Positions 7,143 through 15,263 of a DNA stretch of 64,000 nt are shown piece after piece (position 1 is the stretch's first letter; the number at the start of each line of letters is the position of its first letter). The notes beneath the pieces are model-generated. The model was not told the DNA's origin, made no database searches, and worked only from the letters and a program-made list of their open reading frames with translations. The stretch is from HK1 sp965221725. GTDB taxonomy: Bacteria; Pseudomonadota; Gammaproteobacteria; HK1. The stretch is from the NCBI GenBank assembly GCA_965221725.1, contig OZ244909.1, forward strand, positions 1,178,001 through 1,242,000, given 5' to 3'. The translations under genes and the position numbers were made by a program.

Positions 7143-8462
7143 ATGGGGGCCACCGCCATCACCACCCGACAGTCCTTTGCGCTCCGGATCGACAACCGGT
7201 TCTTCTACGGCTGGGTAATGCTTGGCGTCGCCTCGCTCGTGATGTTCGCGAGCGGCCCGGGGCAGTCTCATACCTTCAGCGTCTTCCTGCTGCCGATCAG
7301 CGAGGATCTCGGCATCTCCCGAACCTCGGTGTCGGGCGCCTACGCATTCGCGACGCTCGTCGCCGCGTTCGGGCTGCCCCACATCGGCCGGCTGGTCGAC
7401 CGCCACGGGGTACGGATGGTGCTCACCGGGGTAGGGGTCGCGTTCGGGACCGCGGCCGTCGCGTTCGGGGCGGTGAGCGGATTCGTGCTTCTCACCCTCG
7501 GGTTCGCCGCGCTGCGGTTTCTGGGGCAGGGCTCGCTGATGCTCTGCGCGGGCAACCTCACCTCGCAGTGGTTCGACCGCCGACGCGGTCTCGCGCTCAG
7601 CCTGACCATGCTGGGGTTCTCGGCGAGCGTCGCGGTCCATCCGCCGCTCGCGCAATGGCTGACCGATGCGCTCGGGTGGCGGACGGCCTGGGTGATCATG
7701 GGGGTGACGACATGGCTGCTGCTTCTGCCCCCCGTGCTGCTGCTCGTCTTCGACCGGCCGGAGGCGCTGGGGCTTCGCCCCGACGGGCGGGCCACGGCGG
7801 CCACCGCGCGCCCGGATATCCGCCCGGACCGCGACGCACGGCCGGAAACGCGGCCGGACGCTGACGTGCCCGGCCTTACCCTGCCCGAGGCGCGCCGCAC
7901 GGGCGCGTTCTGGATCATCCTGGCGTCGAACTGCTCGTTCTCCGCCCTGGTCACCGCGATGTTCTTCCACCAGGTGTCGGTATTCGGGGCGCAGGGGCTC
8001 GATTCCGCCACCGCGGCTTCGATGTTCTCCGTCTCCGCGGTGACCATGGTGGTCATGACACCGCTGGTCGGGATGCTGCTCGACCGCTTCCCGACCAGGC
8101 CCCTCTACACCGCCGCCCTGATCTCGGTGAGCGTTTCGCTGGTCGCCATGAGCGCGGTGAGCGACCTTTCGAGCGCGGTCGTGTTCGGCGTCCTGTTCGG
8201 GATGGCCAACGCGGCGATGCACGCGCACTTCACCTTCGTGTGGCCCCGGTTCTTCGGCCGCCGCCATCTGGGCTCAATTCAGGGAGTCGCCCAGATGGGG
8301 GCGGTGATCGGCGCCTCCATCGGCCCGATCCCCCTCGGGCTCGGGTACGACTACTTCGGCGGCTACGGCGGCACCCTCGTCGCACTCGCCGCGATCCCGC
8401 TGATGTGCGCGGTGGCGGTGGCGTTCATGCGGGCCCCGAAGATCGAACGGACCGAGGCCTGA
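7143..8462 (+). CDS. Major facilitator superfamily transporter, oxalate/formate-antiporter or monocarboxylate type
   Basis: 439 residues from ATG at 7143; the in-frame extension back to 6918 would translate the repeat at 7031 and has no transporter character. RIDNRFFYGWVMLGVASLVM at the N-terminus is typical of the OFA/MCT-like branch, followed by GPGQSHTFSVFLLPISEDLG, GRLVDRHGVRMVL (motif A) and SQWFDRRRGLALSLTMLG. A variable hydrophilic loop of about 45 residues (residues 200-245, rich in Arg, Asp and Pro) separates the two six-helix bundles. A small organic anion is the likely substrate class, by family only. Confidence 0.87.
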   Translation: MGATAITTRQSFALRIDNRFFYGWVMLGVASLVMFASGPGQSHTFSVFLLPISEDLGISRTSVSGAYAFATLVAAFGLPHIGRLVDRHGVRMVLTGVGVAFGTAAVAFGAVSGFVLLTLGFAALRFLGQGSLMLCAGNLTSQWFDRRRGLALSLTMLGFSASVAVHPPLAQWLTDALGWRTAWVIMGVTTWLLLLPPVLLLVFDRPEALGLRPDGRATAATARPDIRPDRDARPETRPDADVPGLTLPEARRTGAFWIILASNCSFSALVTAMFFHQVSVFGAQGLDSATAASMFSVSAVTMVVMTPLVGMLLDRFPTRPLYTAALISVSVSLVAMSAVSDLSSAVVFGVLFGMANAAMHAHFTFVWPRFFGRRHLGSIQGVAQMGAVIGASIGPIPLGLGYDYFGGYGGTLVALAAIPLMCAVAVAFMRAPKIERTEA

Positions 8463-8717
8463 CGCACCGGGGAGTGGTGTCGGCCCGCCGCGGCCGGGAT
8501 CGATTTGAAATTCCTCATCTTCAGGGAACCGATCATTGGCCACCGGGCCTGTGCGTGCGGATGATTGGTAGCAGGTGACCATCGTCTCTGTCCGGTAATC
8601 GGCTGGACCGGGACCGGCAATAACCGCGATGCGCGACCTTGAGCGCATGGCGGCACGGTACACTCGCCACCTGACCGCGGCCGATGCGCTCGAATACCTG
8701 TAACCGGAGGCAACGCC

Positions 8718-8775
8718 ATGACGGCCAGCACCTTCGACACCCTCACTGCGGCCCGCGAGCTCGAAGCCGCGAAGT
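8718..8775 (+). pseudogene. 5' remnant of a DUF1640-type coiled-coil gene
   Basis: ATG at 8718, with a good Shine-Dalgarno (CCGGAGG) 8 nt upstream, encodes MTASTFDTLTAARELEAAKF, the recognisable N-terminus of DUF1640-like proteins; compare MTQPVIDTLKLADNLKESGF in the intact gene at 30164. After about 19 codons the similarity stops and the frame runs antisense into the GH63 gene. The rest of the 8463-8884 gap holds nothing else I can identify. Probably a gene truncated by a deletion or rearrangement. Confidence 0.55.
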
Positions 8776-8884
8776 TCAGGCTAGAGATGTCCCCTGATTT
8801 CACTCTGATTCCGCTCTCATTTCATCCCGACGCACCTGCGCCAGGTCGCGGCTGCGGGCGCGGATCTGTCGGCCCTGGCTGCGT

Positions 8885-11596
8885 TCAGCGCCTCCAGGCG
8901 AGGGTGAGCGAGCATGGGTTGGTCGGTCGGCTCGGCAGGTGGATGCGTGCACCCTCGGTTCCGGCCGTCGCTTCGAGATCGCGGCTCGGGGTCTCGTGCA
9001 GGCGCGCGGTCGTCACCGCCTCTGCGGCCACCCCGGGCAGTTCGAGCCACCGCGGCTCGTCGGGCGCGGACTCCGGTGGGGGCAGTTCCAGGCGGAGCGA
9101 ACCGGCCTCCAGCCGCAGGTAGCGGAGCCGGCCTCGCACGTTCGTGCGCAGCCGCGGCCGGTCGTTCACATGAACCGAGAACACTCCGGCCCGGGCTTCG
9201 CATCGCACCCATCCGTCGGGGCCGCGCAACGGGCCCAGGGCAACGTCATCTCCGGTGTGGACAACCGACCACCCGTCCCACGGGGAGACATCGCACACCT
9301 CGGCGACGGCCAGCGCCGGCATCAGCGCGCCCCAGCCGTAGAAGGTGTCGGTATCCGGTTGGTCGGTGACGGCTCCGTCCTTCGCCCCGTAATTCTCCGC
9401 GCAGTGGCGCGCTTCTCGCCACGGCCCCGCGAACAGCGCGTAGCTGTCGCGGGCGAGAGCGGTCGCCTCCGCATCGAACCCGTACCGACGCAGCCCCTGG
9501 TAGACCAGAAAGTTGAGCGGCGGCCAGATACGCCCGCGCCAGTAGACGTTATCTTCGAAGGCGGGGTCGTCGCGCGAGACCGAAGGCAGCGTGAACCGGC
9601 CCCCGAACCGCTCCGGATCCGCCAGCCATGCAAGCAGCGCGCGGGCCTGGGCCGGCGAGGCGGCGCCCGCGATCAGGGGATAGAAGCTGGTGGGGGCGAT
9701 GCTGGCCACGAACCGGCCCGACCACAGCCGGTTCGCGAACACCTGGCGCTGCGGATCCCACAGCGCCTCCCCAATCCGCGCGGAGAGCGCGCGGGCGCGG
9801 GCGTTCAGCCGCTGCGCCTCCGCCTCGCGGCCGAGCTCCGCGGCCACGAGGGCGAGCATTTCTCCGTCCAGGGCGAGCAGGCTGTTGAGGCCCACGTCCT
9901 CGCAGTCGAGGGTGTGGCGCTCGGGGACCAGCACCGCCTCGTCGTGCACCGGTGAGTTGTCCATGCTCGATTCGTCCCGGGCCGCGAGTGCGGTACCGCG
10001 ATACAGGCCGTCGCCGACCGGCGAGGTGCCGTACTCCAGCAGCCCGTTCCCGTTGCCGTCACGCTCGCGCCACCACCATTCGTGGTTGGCGAGCAGCGTC
10101 TCCCAGGACTCCGCGAGCAGCCGCCGCTCCCTCCAGCGCCGGTAGAGAAGCCACACCACGAAGGCGCCGATGGGCGGTTGGGAACGGTCCACCCAGGCGT
10201 CGCGCCCGGTCAGCAGGCAGGGCAGATTGCCGGCCCCGGTGCGGCCCGCGAACACCGCGCGCAGGTTTTCCTCGGCAAGCTCCAGGTCGAGGATTCCAGC
10301 GAGAAGGGCGTGGTACAGCACATCGTCGAGCCACACCCCGAACCCGCCGAACTTGGCGCTGGACCAGTTGCGGCTGAGCGCGGTGTACGGCCGCCGGTTG
10401 ACCGGATCGTAGACGGTGTTCCAACCGATGACGTCGCGGATCGCATCGAGCGCGCCGTCGTACCGGCCACCGGTGGTGTGCAGGGGCGGACGGGCGGGCG
10501 GCGGCGACACCGGTGGCGCGAGAACGGCGGGGCGTCGAGGGTAAGGCGACGCCGGCGGCGAAGAAGGCGCCGGCGCGGGCAGATCACCGAGCGCCGGGTC
10601 AGCCATCCCGCCCGAGGGCTCCGACGTCCCGCCCGAAGCCTGCGAATGGCCCGGTCCACCCGGCACGGGCGACTCCCCCGTCGTTGCCGCAGCGGGCTCC
10701 CGACCCGAAGCGGACGGCCCCTCCGCCGCTGCCACACCGGACCCCCGACCCGAAACGGACGGCTCCCCCACCGCTGCCATACCAGGCTCCCGATTCGGAG
10801 CCGACCGTCCATCGCCCGGGCCGGAAGCCGGCCCGGCGAGCACGGGGTCGAGGGCGGCCCGCGCCCGGTCGATAGCCGCCGCGGCATCCGGCGCGGCATC
10901 CGGCGCGATATCCGGCGCGGCGTCCGGCGCGGCGTCCGGCGCGGCGGGCCCGACCCCGACGGCAACGCAGTTTTCGTGCATTTCCTCCAGGTTGTAGCGC
11001 AGTGCGAGCAGCGGACCCCCGGCGCCCCGCGATCCGAGATACCAGTACCCGTGCGTCTCGTACTCGCGCGCCAGGGCGGCAAGGTCCGGATGAGAGGTGA
11101 CGAGGAGCGGCGGGCGCGCCCCGAGTGCGCACGCGCAGTGCTCGAAGCCGCCGGCCGACCAGCGCAGGCCATTCGCGGATGCATTCGACCACCCACGCAC
11201 GCCGTTCGCGGCGTCCCCGAACCCCGTCGCCTCCAGCGCGATCACCACCCAGAAACGCAACCCCCACTCGCCGGTGCGCTCCGTCCACCAGCGCACACGG
11301 GCGGTGTCGGCCCCGACTCGCTCGAACCGCAGACCGAGCGTCGTCCCCTCGTGCGTCATCGCGAGATCGACCGCCTCGCCGTCCAGGGTCCGCGGTCCGA
11401 GCCGCACCTGCGAGCCAGCCGGAAAGAGGGTGAACGCACTGGCGCGGTCGGAGTAGGCGCACATGTGGACCCGCAACCCCGACGACAGGTGCACGAGGGC
11501 GGTCGGATGATCCGCATCCCAGGTGTCGAAGCGCCGTCCGGAGTGCGCCGTCTCCCACCACGCAGTGCCCCCCCGACCTCGGTCCCCGCCGGTCAT
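8885..11596 (-). CDS. GH63-like glycoside hydrolase (glucosidase/mannosylglycerate-hydrolase type)
   Basis: 903 residues. Residues 1-210 form an N-terminal beta-rich domain; residues 215-368 are an Ala/Pro/Gly/Ser-rich linker with tandem repeats; the rest is an (alpha/alpha)6 barrel like GH63 and trehalase-type enzymes. Recognisable barrel segments are NWSSAKFGGFGVWLDDVLYH, GAFVVWLLYRRWRERRLLAE, DGNGNGLLEYGTSP, ARDESSMDNSPVHDEA, NVYWRGRIWPPLNFLVYQGL and GAVTDQPDTDTFYGWG. A C-terminal beta domain of about 120 residues follows. No signal peptide, so probably cytoplasmic. It is the last gene after an ABC importer on the same strand, suggesting it hydrolyses an imported glucoside or compatible solute. 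Substrate is not determinable from sequence; the long linker is unusual and looks like repeat expansion. Confidence 0.85.
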   Translation of the reverse strand: MTGGDRGRGGTAWWETAHSGRRFDTWDADHPTALVHLSSGLRVHMCAYSDRASAFTLFPAGSQVRLGPRTLDGEAVDLAMTHEGTTLGLRFERVGADTARVRWWTERTGEWGLRFWVVIALEATGFGDAANGVRGWSNASANGLRWSAGGFEHCACALGARPPLLVTSHPDLAALAREYETHGYWYLGSRGAGGPLLALRYNLEEMHENCVAVGVGPAAPDAAPDAAPDIAPDAAPDAAAAIDRARAALDPVLAGPASGPGDGRSAPNREPGMAAVGEPSVSGRGSGVAAAEGPSASGREPAAATTGESPVPGGPGHSQASGGTSEPSGGMADPALGDLPAPAPSSPPASPYPRRPAVLAPPVSPPPARPPLHTTGGRYDGALDAIRDVIGWNTVYDPVNRRPYTALSRNWSSAKFGGFGVWLDDVLYHALLAGILDLELAEENLRAVFAGRTGAGNLPCLLTGRDAWVDRSQPPIGAFVVWLLYRRWRERRLLAESWETLLANHEWWWRERDGNGNGLLEYGTSPVGDGLYRGTALAARDESSMDNSPVHDEAVLVPERHTLDCEDVGLNSLLALDGEMLALVAAELGREAEAQRLNARARALSARIGEALWDPQRQVFANRLWSGRFVASIAPTSFYPLIAGAASPAQARALLAWLADPERFGGRFTLPSVSRDDPAFEDNVYWRGRIWPPLNFLVYQGLRRYGFDAEATALARDSYALFAGPWREARHCAENYGAKDGAVTDQPDTDTFYGWGALMPALAVAEVCDVSPWDGWSVVHTGDDVALGPLRGPDGWVRCEARAGVFSVHVNDRPRLRTNVRGRLRYLRLEAGSLRLELPPPESAPDEPRWLELPGVAAEAVTTARLHETPSRDLEATAGTEGARIHLPSRPTNPCSLTLAWRR
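10881..10940. repeat. 12-bp tandem repeat inside the GH63 linker
   Basis: Five near-perfect units of GCGGCATCCGGC-type sequence encode an Ala-Pro-Asp-Ala repeat in the linker of the GH63 protein. Further imperfect repeats of about 45 bp occur at 10690-10800 in the same linker. The unit length is a multiple of three, so changes in copy number keep the frame. Confidence 0.85.
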
Positions 11597-11754
11597 CGCC
11601 CCCCTCCTCCGGGACGCCGGGACGCCAGCCGGTCGGCGGTGGTGGCGGGGTCCGCCTGCCCGTCGAGGAACGACCGGATGTCCACCGGCCGCGAGGCATA
11701 CCCGACGGAGGTATGCCGAACGGTGGATCCGGCGAGCGGGTGCGGCATGTCCAT
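11593..11754 (-). CDS. Possible small protein translationally coupled to the GH63 gene
   Basis: 53 codons from ATG at 11754 (MDMPHPLAGSTVRHTSVGYA). The TGA stop overlaps the GH63 start codon by 4 nt (ATGA), the arrangement of coupled bacterial genes. The sequence (RPVDIRSFLDGQADPATTAD) is reasonably protein-like, but I recognise no family. Repeat A1 begins about 15 bp upstream, so it may be the surviving 3' end of a longer gene. The alternative is a chance frame in a GC-rich gap. Confidence 0.35.
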   Translation of the reverse strand: MDMPHPLAGSTVRHTSVGYASRPVDIRSFLDGQADPATTADRLASRRPGGGGR

Positions 11755-11768
11755 GGCCCTGTGCAGAT

Positions 11769-11873
11769 AAGGACGCTGACCGAAATCAATTTTCCACCTC
11801 ATCAACCCCAATCTCCTATCAGGCAGGAGGTACAGGCGTGTCGGACGGAAAAATTATTTCGGCCGGGGTCCTC
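11769..11873 (-). repeat. Family A inverted-repeat element (copy A1)
   Basis: About 105 bp, inverted relative to copies A2 (53161-53264) and A3 (61805-61908). Ends are AAGGACGCTGACCGAAATCA and its inverted partner near ATTATTTCGGCC-GGGGTCCT. The interior shares TTGGGG/TTGGGATC-GATGAGGT with the other copies. It occupies the 369-bp gap between the GH63 unit and potA; the remainder of that gap shows nothing else recognisable. Confidence 0.85.
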
Positions 11874-11965
11874 AGGTCGCGCGGGCGGACGGTCGAGATC
11901 GGACGTCACCGCCGGACCCCGGTCGAGTCCGGCCGCGACCGGCCCTTGCGCGTCGAGACCAGGCC

Positions 11966-13027
11966 TCACGGGCGGACCACCACCGTGTGCTCAGGCCGCC
12001 AGGAAACGATGACCGGCTCGCCCTGCGCGATGGGCGCCGCCTCCCGGTTCTGTTCCAGCACTGTCACTTCCACCCCCTCGCAGGCCACCCGGTAGGTGAC
12101 GGTGCTGCCCGCGTAGAGCACGCCTGCCACCGTCCCCGCGAGGCGGTTGGCCCCGTCCGAGGCCGACCCGGCCTCCCGGGCGATGCGCAGCTTCTCCGGG
12201 CGCACGGCGAGGGTGATCTCGCCGTCGGCGTTCTCCGGCACGGCGGCGGCGCGCAGTGCGCTCCCCGAGGAGGTGCGCACCCGGCCCTCGCCATCGGCCC
12301 GTCCGGTGAAGAAGTTGGCGTCGCCGAGGAAGTCGGCCGCGAACACCGTCTCCGGGCGCTCGTAGACCGCCTGCGGCGGCCCGGACTGGACGATGCGACC
12401 GGCGTCGAGAATGGCGATGCGGTCGGACAGGGTCAGCGCCTCCTCCTGGTCGTGGGTGACGAACACCGTGGTGATCCCCACCTCGCGCTGGATCTGCCGA
12501 AGCTCCACCTGCATCCGGCGCCGCAGCCGCTTGTCGAGCGCCCCCAGCGGTTCGTCGAGGAGCAGGACCCGCGGCCGGGTGACCAGCGCGCGGGCGAGCG
12601 CCACCCGCTGCTGCTGCCCGCCGGAAAGCTGCCCGGGGCGGCGCGCTTCGTACCCCTGAAGCTGCACCAGCGCCAGCATCGCGCGCACGCGCTCGGCCGT
12701 CTCCGAGCGGGGCACCCGCCGCACGGACAGGCCGAACGCCACGTTGTCGAAGACCGACATGTGCGGGAACAGCGCGTAGTGCTGGAACACCATGCCGATG
12801 TCGCGACGGTGCACGGGGAGGTGGTGCATGGCGTCGCCGTCGATGCGAATGGTGCCGGCATCCGGGTCGACGAAGCCGGCGATAGCGCGGAGCAGCGTGG
12901 TCTTGCCGCTCCCGCTCGGGCCGAGCAGGGCGAACAGCTCACCCTCCTCGATCCGCAGGCTCACGTCGTCGAGCGCCAGCGTTTCACCGAAGCGCCTGGT
13001 CACGCCTTCGATCTCGACGACGCTCAT
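11966..13027 (-). CDS. potA: ABC transporter ATP-binding protein, PotA/spermidine-putrescine type
   Basis: 353 residues. Walker A GPSGSGKTTLLRA, Q-loop MVFQHYALFPH, signature QLSGGQQQRVALARAL, Walker B RVLLLDEPLGALD and H-loop VTHDQEEALT are all intact. A TOBE domain follows (about 280-353: LAVRPEKLRIA, VLYAGSTVTYRVACEG), as in PotA-like importer ATPases. It energises uptake together with the two permeases and binding protein encoded upstream on the same strand, 30 bp from the nearer permease. Polyamine specificity is inferred from subunit type only; related transporters import other cationic or polyol compounds. Confidence 0.9.
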   Translation of the reverse strand: MSVVEIEGVTRRFGETLALDDVSLRIEEGELFALLGPSGSGKTTLLRAIAGFVDPDAGTIRIDGDAMHHLPVHRRDIGMVFQHYALFPHMSVFDNVAFGLSVRRVPRSETAERVRAMLALVQLQGYEARRPGQLSGGQQQRVALARALVTRPRVLLLDEPLGALDKRLRRRMQVELRQIQREVGITTVFVTHDQEEALTLSDRIAILDAGRIVQSGPPQAVYERPETVFAADFLGDANFFTGRADGEGRVRTSSGSALRAAAVPENADGEITLAVRPEKLRIAREAGSASDGANRLAGTVAGVLYAGSTVTYRVACEGVEVTVLEQNREAAPIAQGEPVIVSWRPEHTVVVRP

Positions 13028-13057
13028 CGGCTGGAGACGCTCACCGCCACGCGGCCC

Positions 13058-13894
13058 TCACCGCCCGCCGCCGAAGCGGTACAGCCGGGCGAAGAGGAGC
13101 ACCACCCCCATGGAGATGATGATGATGATCGACGAGATCGCGTTCACCTCCGGGGTGAAACCCTTGCGGATGGCGGAGTAGATCTCCACCGGCAGGGTCG
13201 AAACGCCGGGCGGCGCGAGGAAGTACGAGATCACGAACTGGTCGAACGAGACCGCGAACGCGAACAGGGCCGCGGCGACCACCCCGGGAGCGAGCACCGG
13301 GAGGGTCACCCGACGGAAGGTCTGCCACGGATTGGCGCCCAGGGTGGCGGCGGCCTCCTCCAGCGACGGGCCGAAGCTCGCGAGCCGCGCCCCCACCACC
13401 ACCACCACGTAGGGCAACGACAGGGCCACATGCCCGAGCAGCATCGCGTGCAGCCCCCGGCCGATCCCGATCCAGAAGAACATCACCAGCATCGCGGTGC
13501 CGATGATGAGCCAGGGGATGGTGATGGGCGGAAACAGCAGCAGCCGGAGCAGCGTCCGGCCGCGGAAGGTGTAGCGGGCGAACGCGAGCGCCGCCATGGT
13601 GCCGAGCGCGGTGGCGATCACGGTATTGACCAGCGCCAGCCCGACGCTGTTGGCGCTCGCCCGAAGCAGCCGTTCGTTCTCCGCCAGCCGCTCGAACCAG
13701 ACCGTGGTGGGCTGGAAGGGGAGCTCGTAGAGCACCGACTCGTTGAAGGCCATGACCACCATGACCGCGATGGGCAGGTAGAGAAAGCCCAGGATCAGCG
13801 CGAGCCAGACGCCGGCGAGCGCGGCGCCGGCGTCGCGCCGCGGACGGGACGCGCCCGTCTCCGCCCCGCCACTCACCGGGCGCGCTCCGTGCAC
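13058..13894 (-). CDS. potC: ABC transporter permease, PotC type
   Basis: 278 residues with six predicted membrane helices, beginning ALAGVWLALILGFLYLPIAV after a 25-residue basic N-terminus. The cytoplasmic EAA motif that contacts the ATPase is present as EEAAATLGANPWQTFRRVTL. FNESVLYELPF in the first periplasmic loop fits PotC-type permeases. ATG at 13894 (MHGARPVSGG) is the likely start, but a start nearer the first helix cannot be ruled out. The family B element at 13918-14033 lies just upstream. Confidence 0.9.
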   Translation of the reverse strand: MHGARPVSGGAETGASRPRRDAGAALAGVWLALILGFLYLPIAVMVVMAFNESVLYELPFQPTTVWFERLAENERLLRASANSVGLALVNTVIATALGTMAALAFARYTFRGRTLLRLLLFPPITIPWLIIGTAMLVMFFWIGIGRGLHAMLLGHVALSLPYVVVVVGARLASFGPSLEEAAATLGANPWQTFRRVTLPVLAPGVVAAALFAFAVSFDQFVISYFLAPPGVSTLPVEIYSAIRKGFTPEVNAISSIIIIISMGVVLLFARLYRFGGGR

Positions 13895-13917
13895 GCAACC
13901 CTCCTCACCCCAGGCAA

Positions 13918-14033
13918 TTCAAAAATCACGGTGGCCGGGCGTCGAACGCCGATAGTGTCCGGCAACCGACCATCTCGTCGGCGCAATGGGCCACGCATGA
14001 GCGCCCAACGGGTCATCGGTCGGGATCTTCGAA
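13918..14033 (+). repeat. Family B inverted-repeat element (copy B1)
   Basis: About 116 bp. Starts TTCAAAAATCACGGTGGCCG and ends CGGTCGGGATCTTCGAA; the ends are imperfect inverted repeats of each other. Near-identical over its length to B2 at 40304-40420 in opposite orientation, sharing GGGCCACGCATGAGCGC in the middle. It lies in the 292-bp gap between the two permease genes, which contains no gene of its own. Confidence 0.85.
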
Positions 14034-14186
14034 ATGTCCCTGCCTCCTTCACCGCAGTCACCCCGGCCCTCCCCGTCATGACTGCCATCATGGCTGCGCT
14101 GATGCCGGCGGCCGGTGCGAGGCGTCATCGCGTCGAACGGGATCGGCGGGTTCGAGCATGGCTCGTCGGCGCTCTGCCCCGCCCGG

Positions 14187-15050
14187 TCAGCCTTGCGGCA
14201 GATGCCGTCGCAGGCCCGGCCAGGCGACGGCCAGGATCAGGAGGACGATGGCAAGCAGGATGAACGACAGCGCCGCCCCTCGCGGCCAGTTGAACACCAC
14301 CGTGAACTGATCCTCGATGACGGTGCCGAGCAGGGTGCCGGCCCGCCCCCCGAGGATGCGCGCCTCCATGAACGAGCCGATCACCGGCACGAAAGTCAGG
14401 ATCACCCCCGCGAACAGTCCCGGCGCGCTGAGCGGCAGGATGATGCGCCGGAAGATCACCCACCCGGACGCCCCCAGGGTGCGGGCCGCTTCGATCAGGG
14501 CGCCGTCGATGGCCTGCAGGGAGACGTAGCAGGTCAGGATCATGTACGGCAGGAACGAGTGGACGAGGCCGATGACGATGGCATCGTAGGTGAACAGGAT
14601 ATCGAGCGGCTCCATTCCCGGCACGATCATCCGCACCGTGGAGTCCAGCAGTCCGCCCTCGCGCAGCACCATCGTCCACGAAAAGACGCACACCAGCGCA
14701 TTGCTCCAGAACGGCAGCACCACCATCAGCAGCAGCGCCTCGCGCCAGCGCCCGGGCACGTGGCGGGCCAGCACCAGGGCGGCGGGGTAGCCGATGACGA
14801 TGCACCAGAACGTCACGTGCACGCCGAGCATGAGCGAACGCCACGTCAGCACCTGGTAGAAGTCGCGGTCGAGGAACGCCTGGTAGTGCTTCAGGGTGGC
14901 GGCCGCTTCCCGTCCGCCGAAGGGGGCGACGGTCAGGAAGCTGAAGTACAGCATGGCCGAGAGCGGCAGGAAGATCGCGACCGTGAGCCACAGGTAGGCG
15001 GGCGCGGTGAGGCCGAGCACCGCCCAGGTGCGTCGCTGCGGATTCAGCAT
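14187..15050 (-). CDS. potB: ABC transporter permease, PotB type
   Basis: 287 residues from ATG at 15050 (MLNPQRRTWAVLGLTAPAYL). Six membrane helices are apparent; the EAA loop reads IEAARTLGASGWVIFRRIIL. FLPYMILTCYVSLQAIDGAL before it and the FVPVIGSFMEARILGG segment after it are typical of PotB-like permeases. It pairs with the PotC-type permease to form the membrane channel of the importer. Confidence 0.9.
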   Translation of the reverse strand: MLNPQRRTWAVLGLTAPAYLWLTVAIFLPLSAMLYFSFLTVAPFGGREAAATLKHYQAFLDRDFYQVLTWRSLMLGVHVTFWCIVIGYPAALVLARHVPGRWREALLLMVVLPFWSNALVCVFSWTMVLREGGLLDSTVRMIVPGMEPLDILFTYDAIVIGLVHSFLPYMILTCYVSLQAIDGALIEAARTLGASGWVIFRRIILPLSAPGLFAGVILTFVPVIGSFMEARILGGRAGTLLGTVIEDQFTVVFNWPRGAALSFILLAIVLLILAVAWPGLRRHLPQG

Positions 15051-15144
15051 GAGAGGCCGGGCCTGCGGGGAAGGCGGGGGCGGTGCCGGCGACGGCCCGG
15101 GACCCGCGCGGGCAGTGCCTCACTTTGAAGCTCTGCCCGGTGTC

Positions 15145-15173
15145 TGCGACCTGTATGCACGGGCTTTCCCGAG
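15145..15173. repeat. Short dispersed repeat (copy D1)
   Basis: CCTGTATGCACGGGCTTTCC continuing CGAG is repeated almost exactly, inverted, at 60549-60580. It lies in the 213-bp gap between the binding-protein gene and the permease gene. Only two copies are visible in this window. Confidence 0.55.
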
Positions 15174-15263
15174 GGTTTCAGGAATCAGGGCGAAACCCGG
15201 CCCCCGCGCCGGACCGATCCGCAGATCACGGCGCGCCGATCCTCTCCCCGGCCCGCGCCCCCG

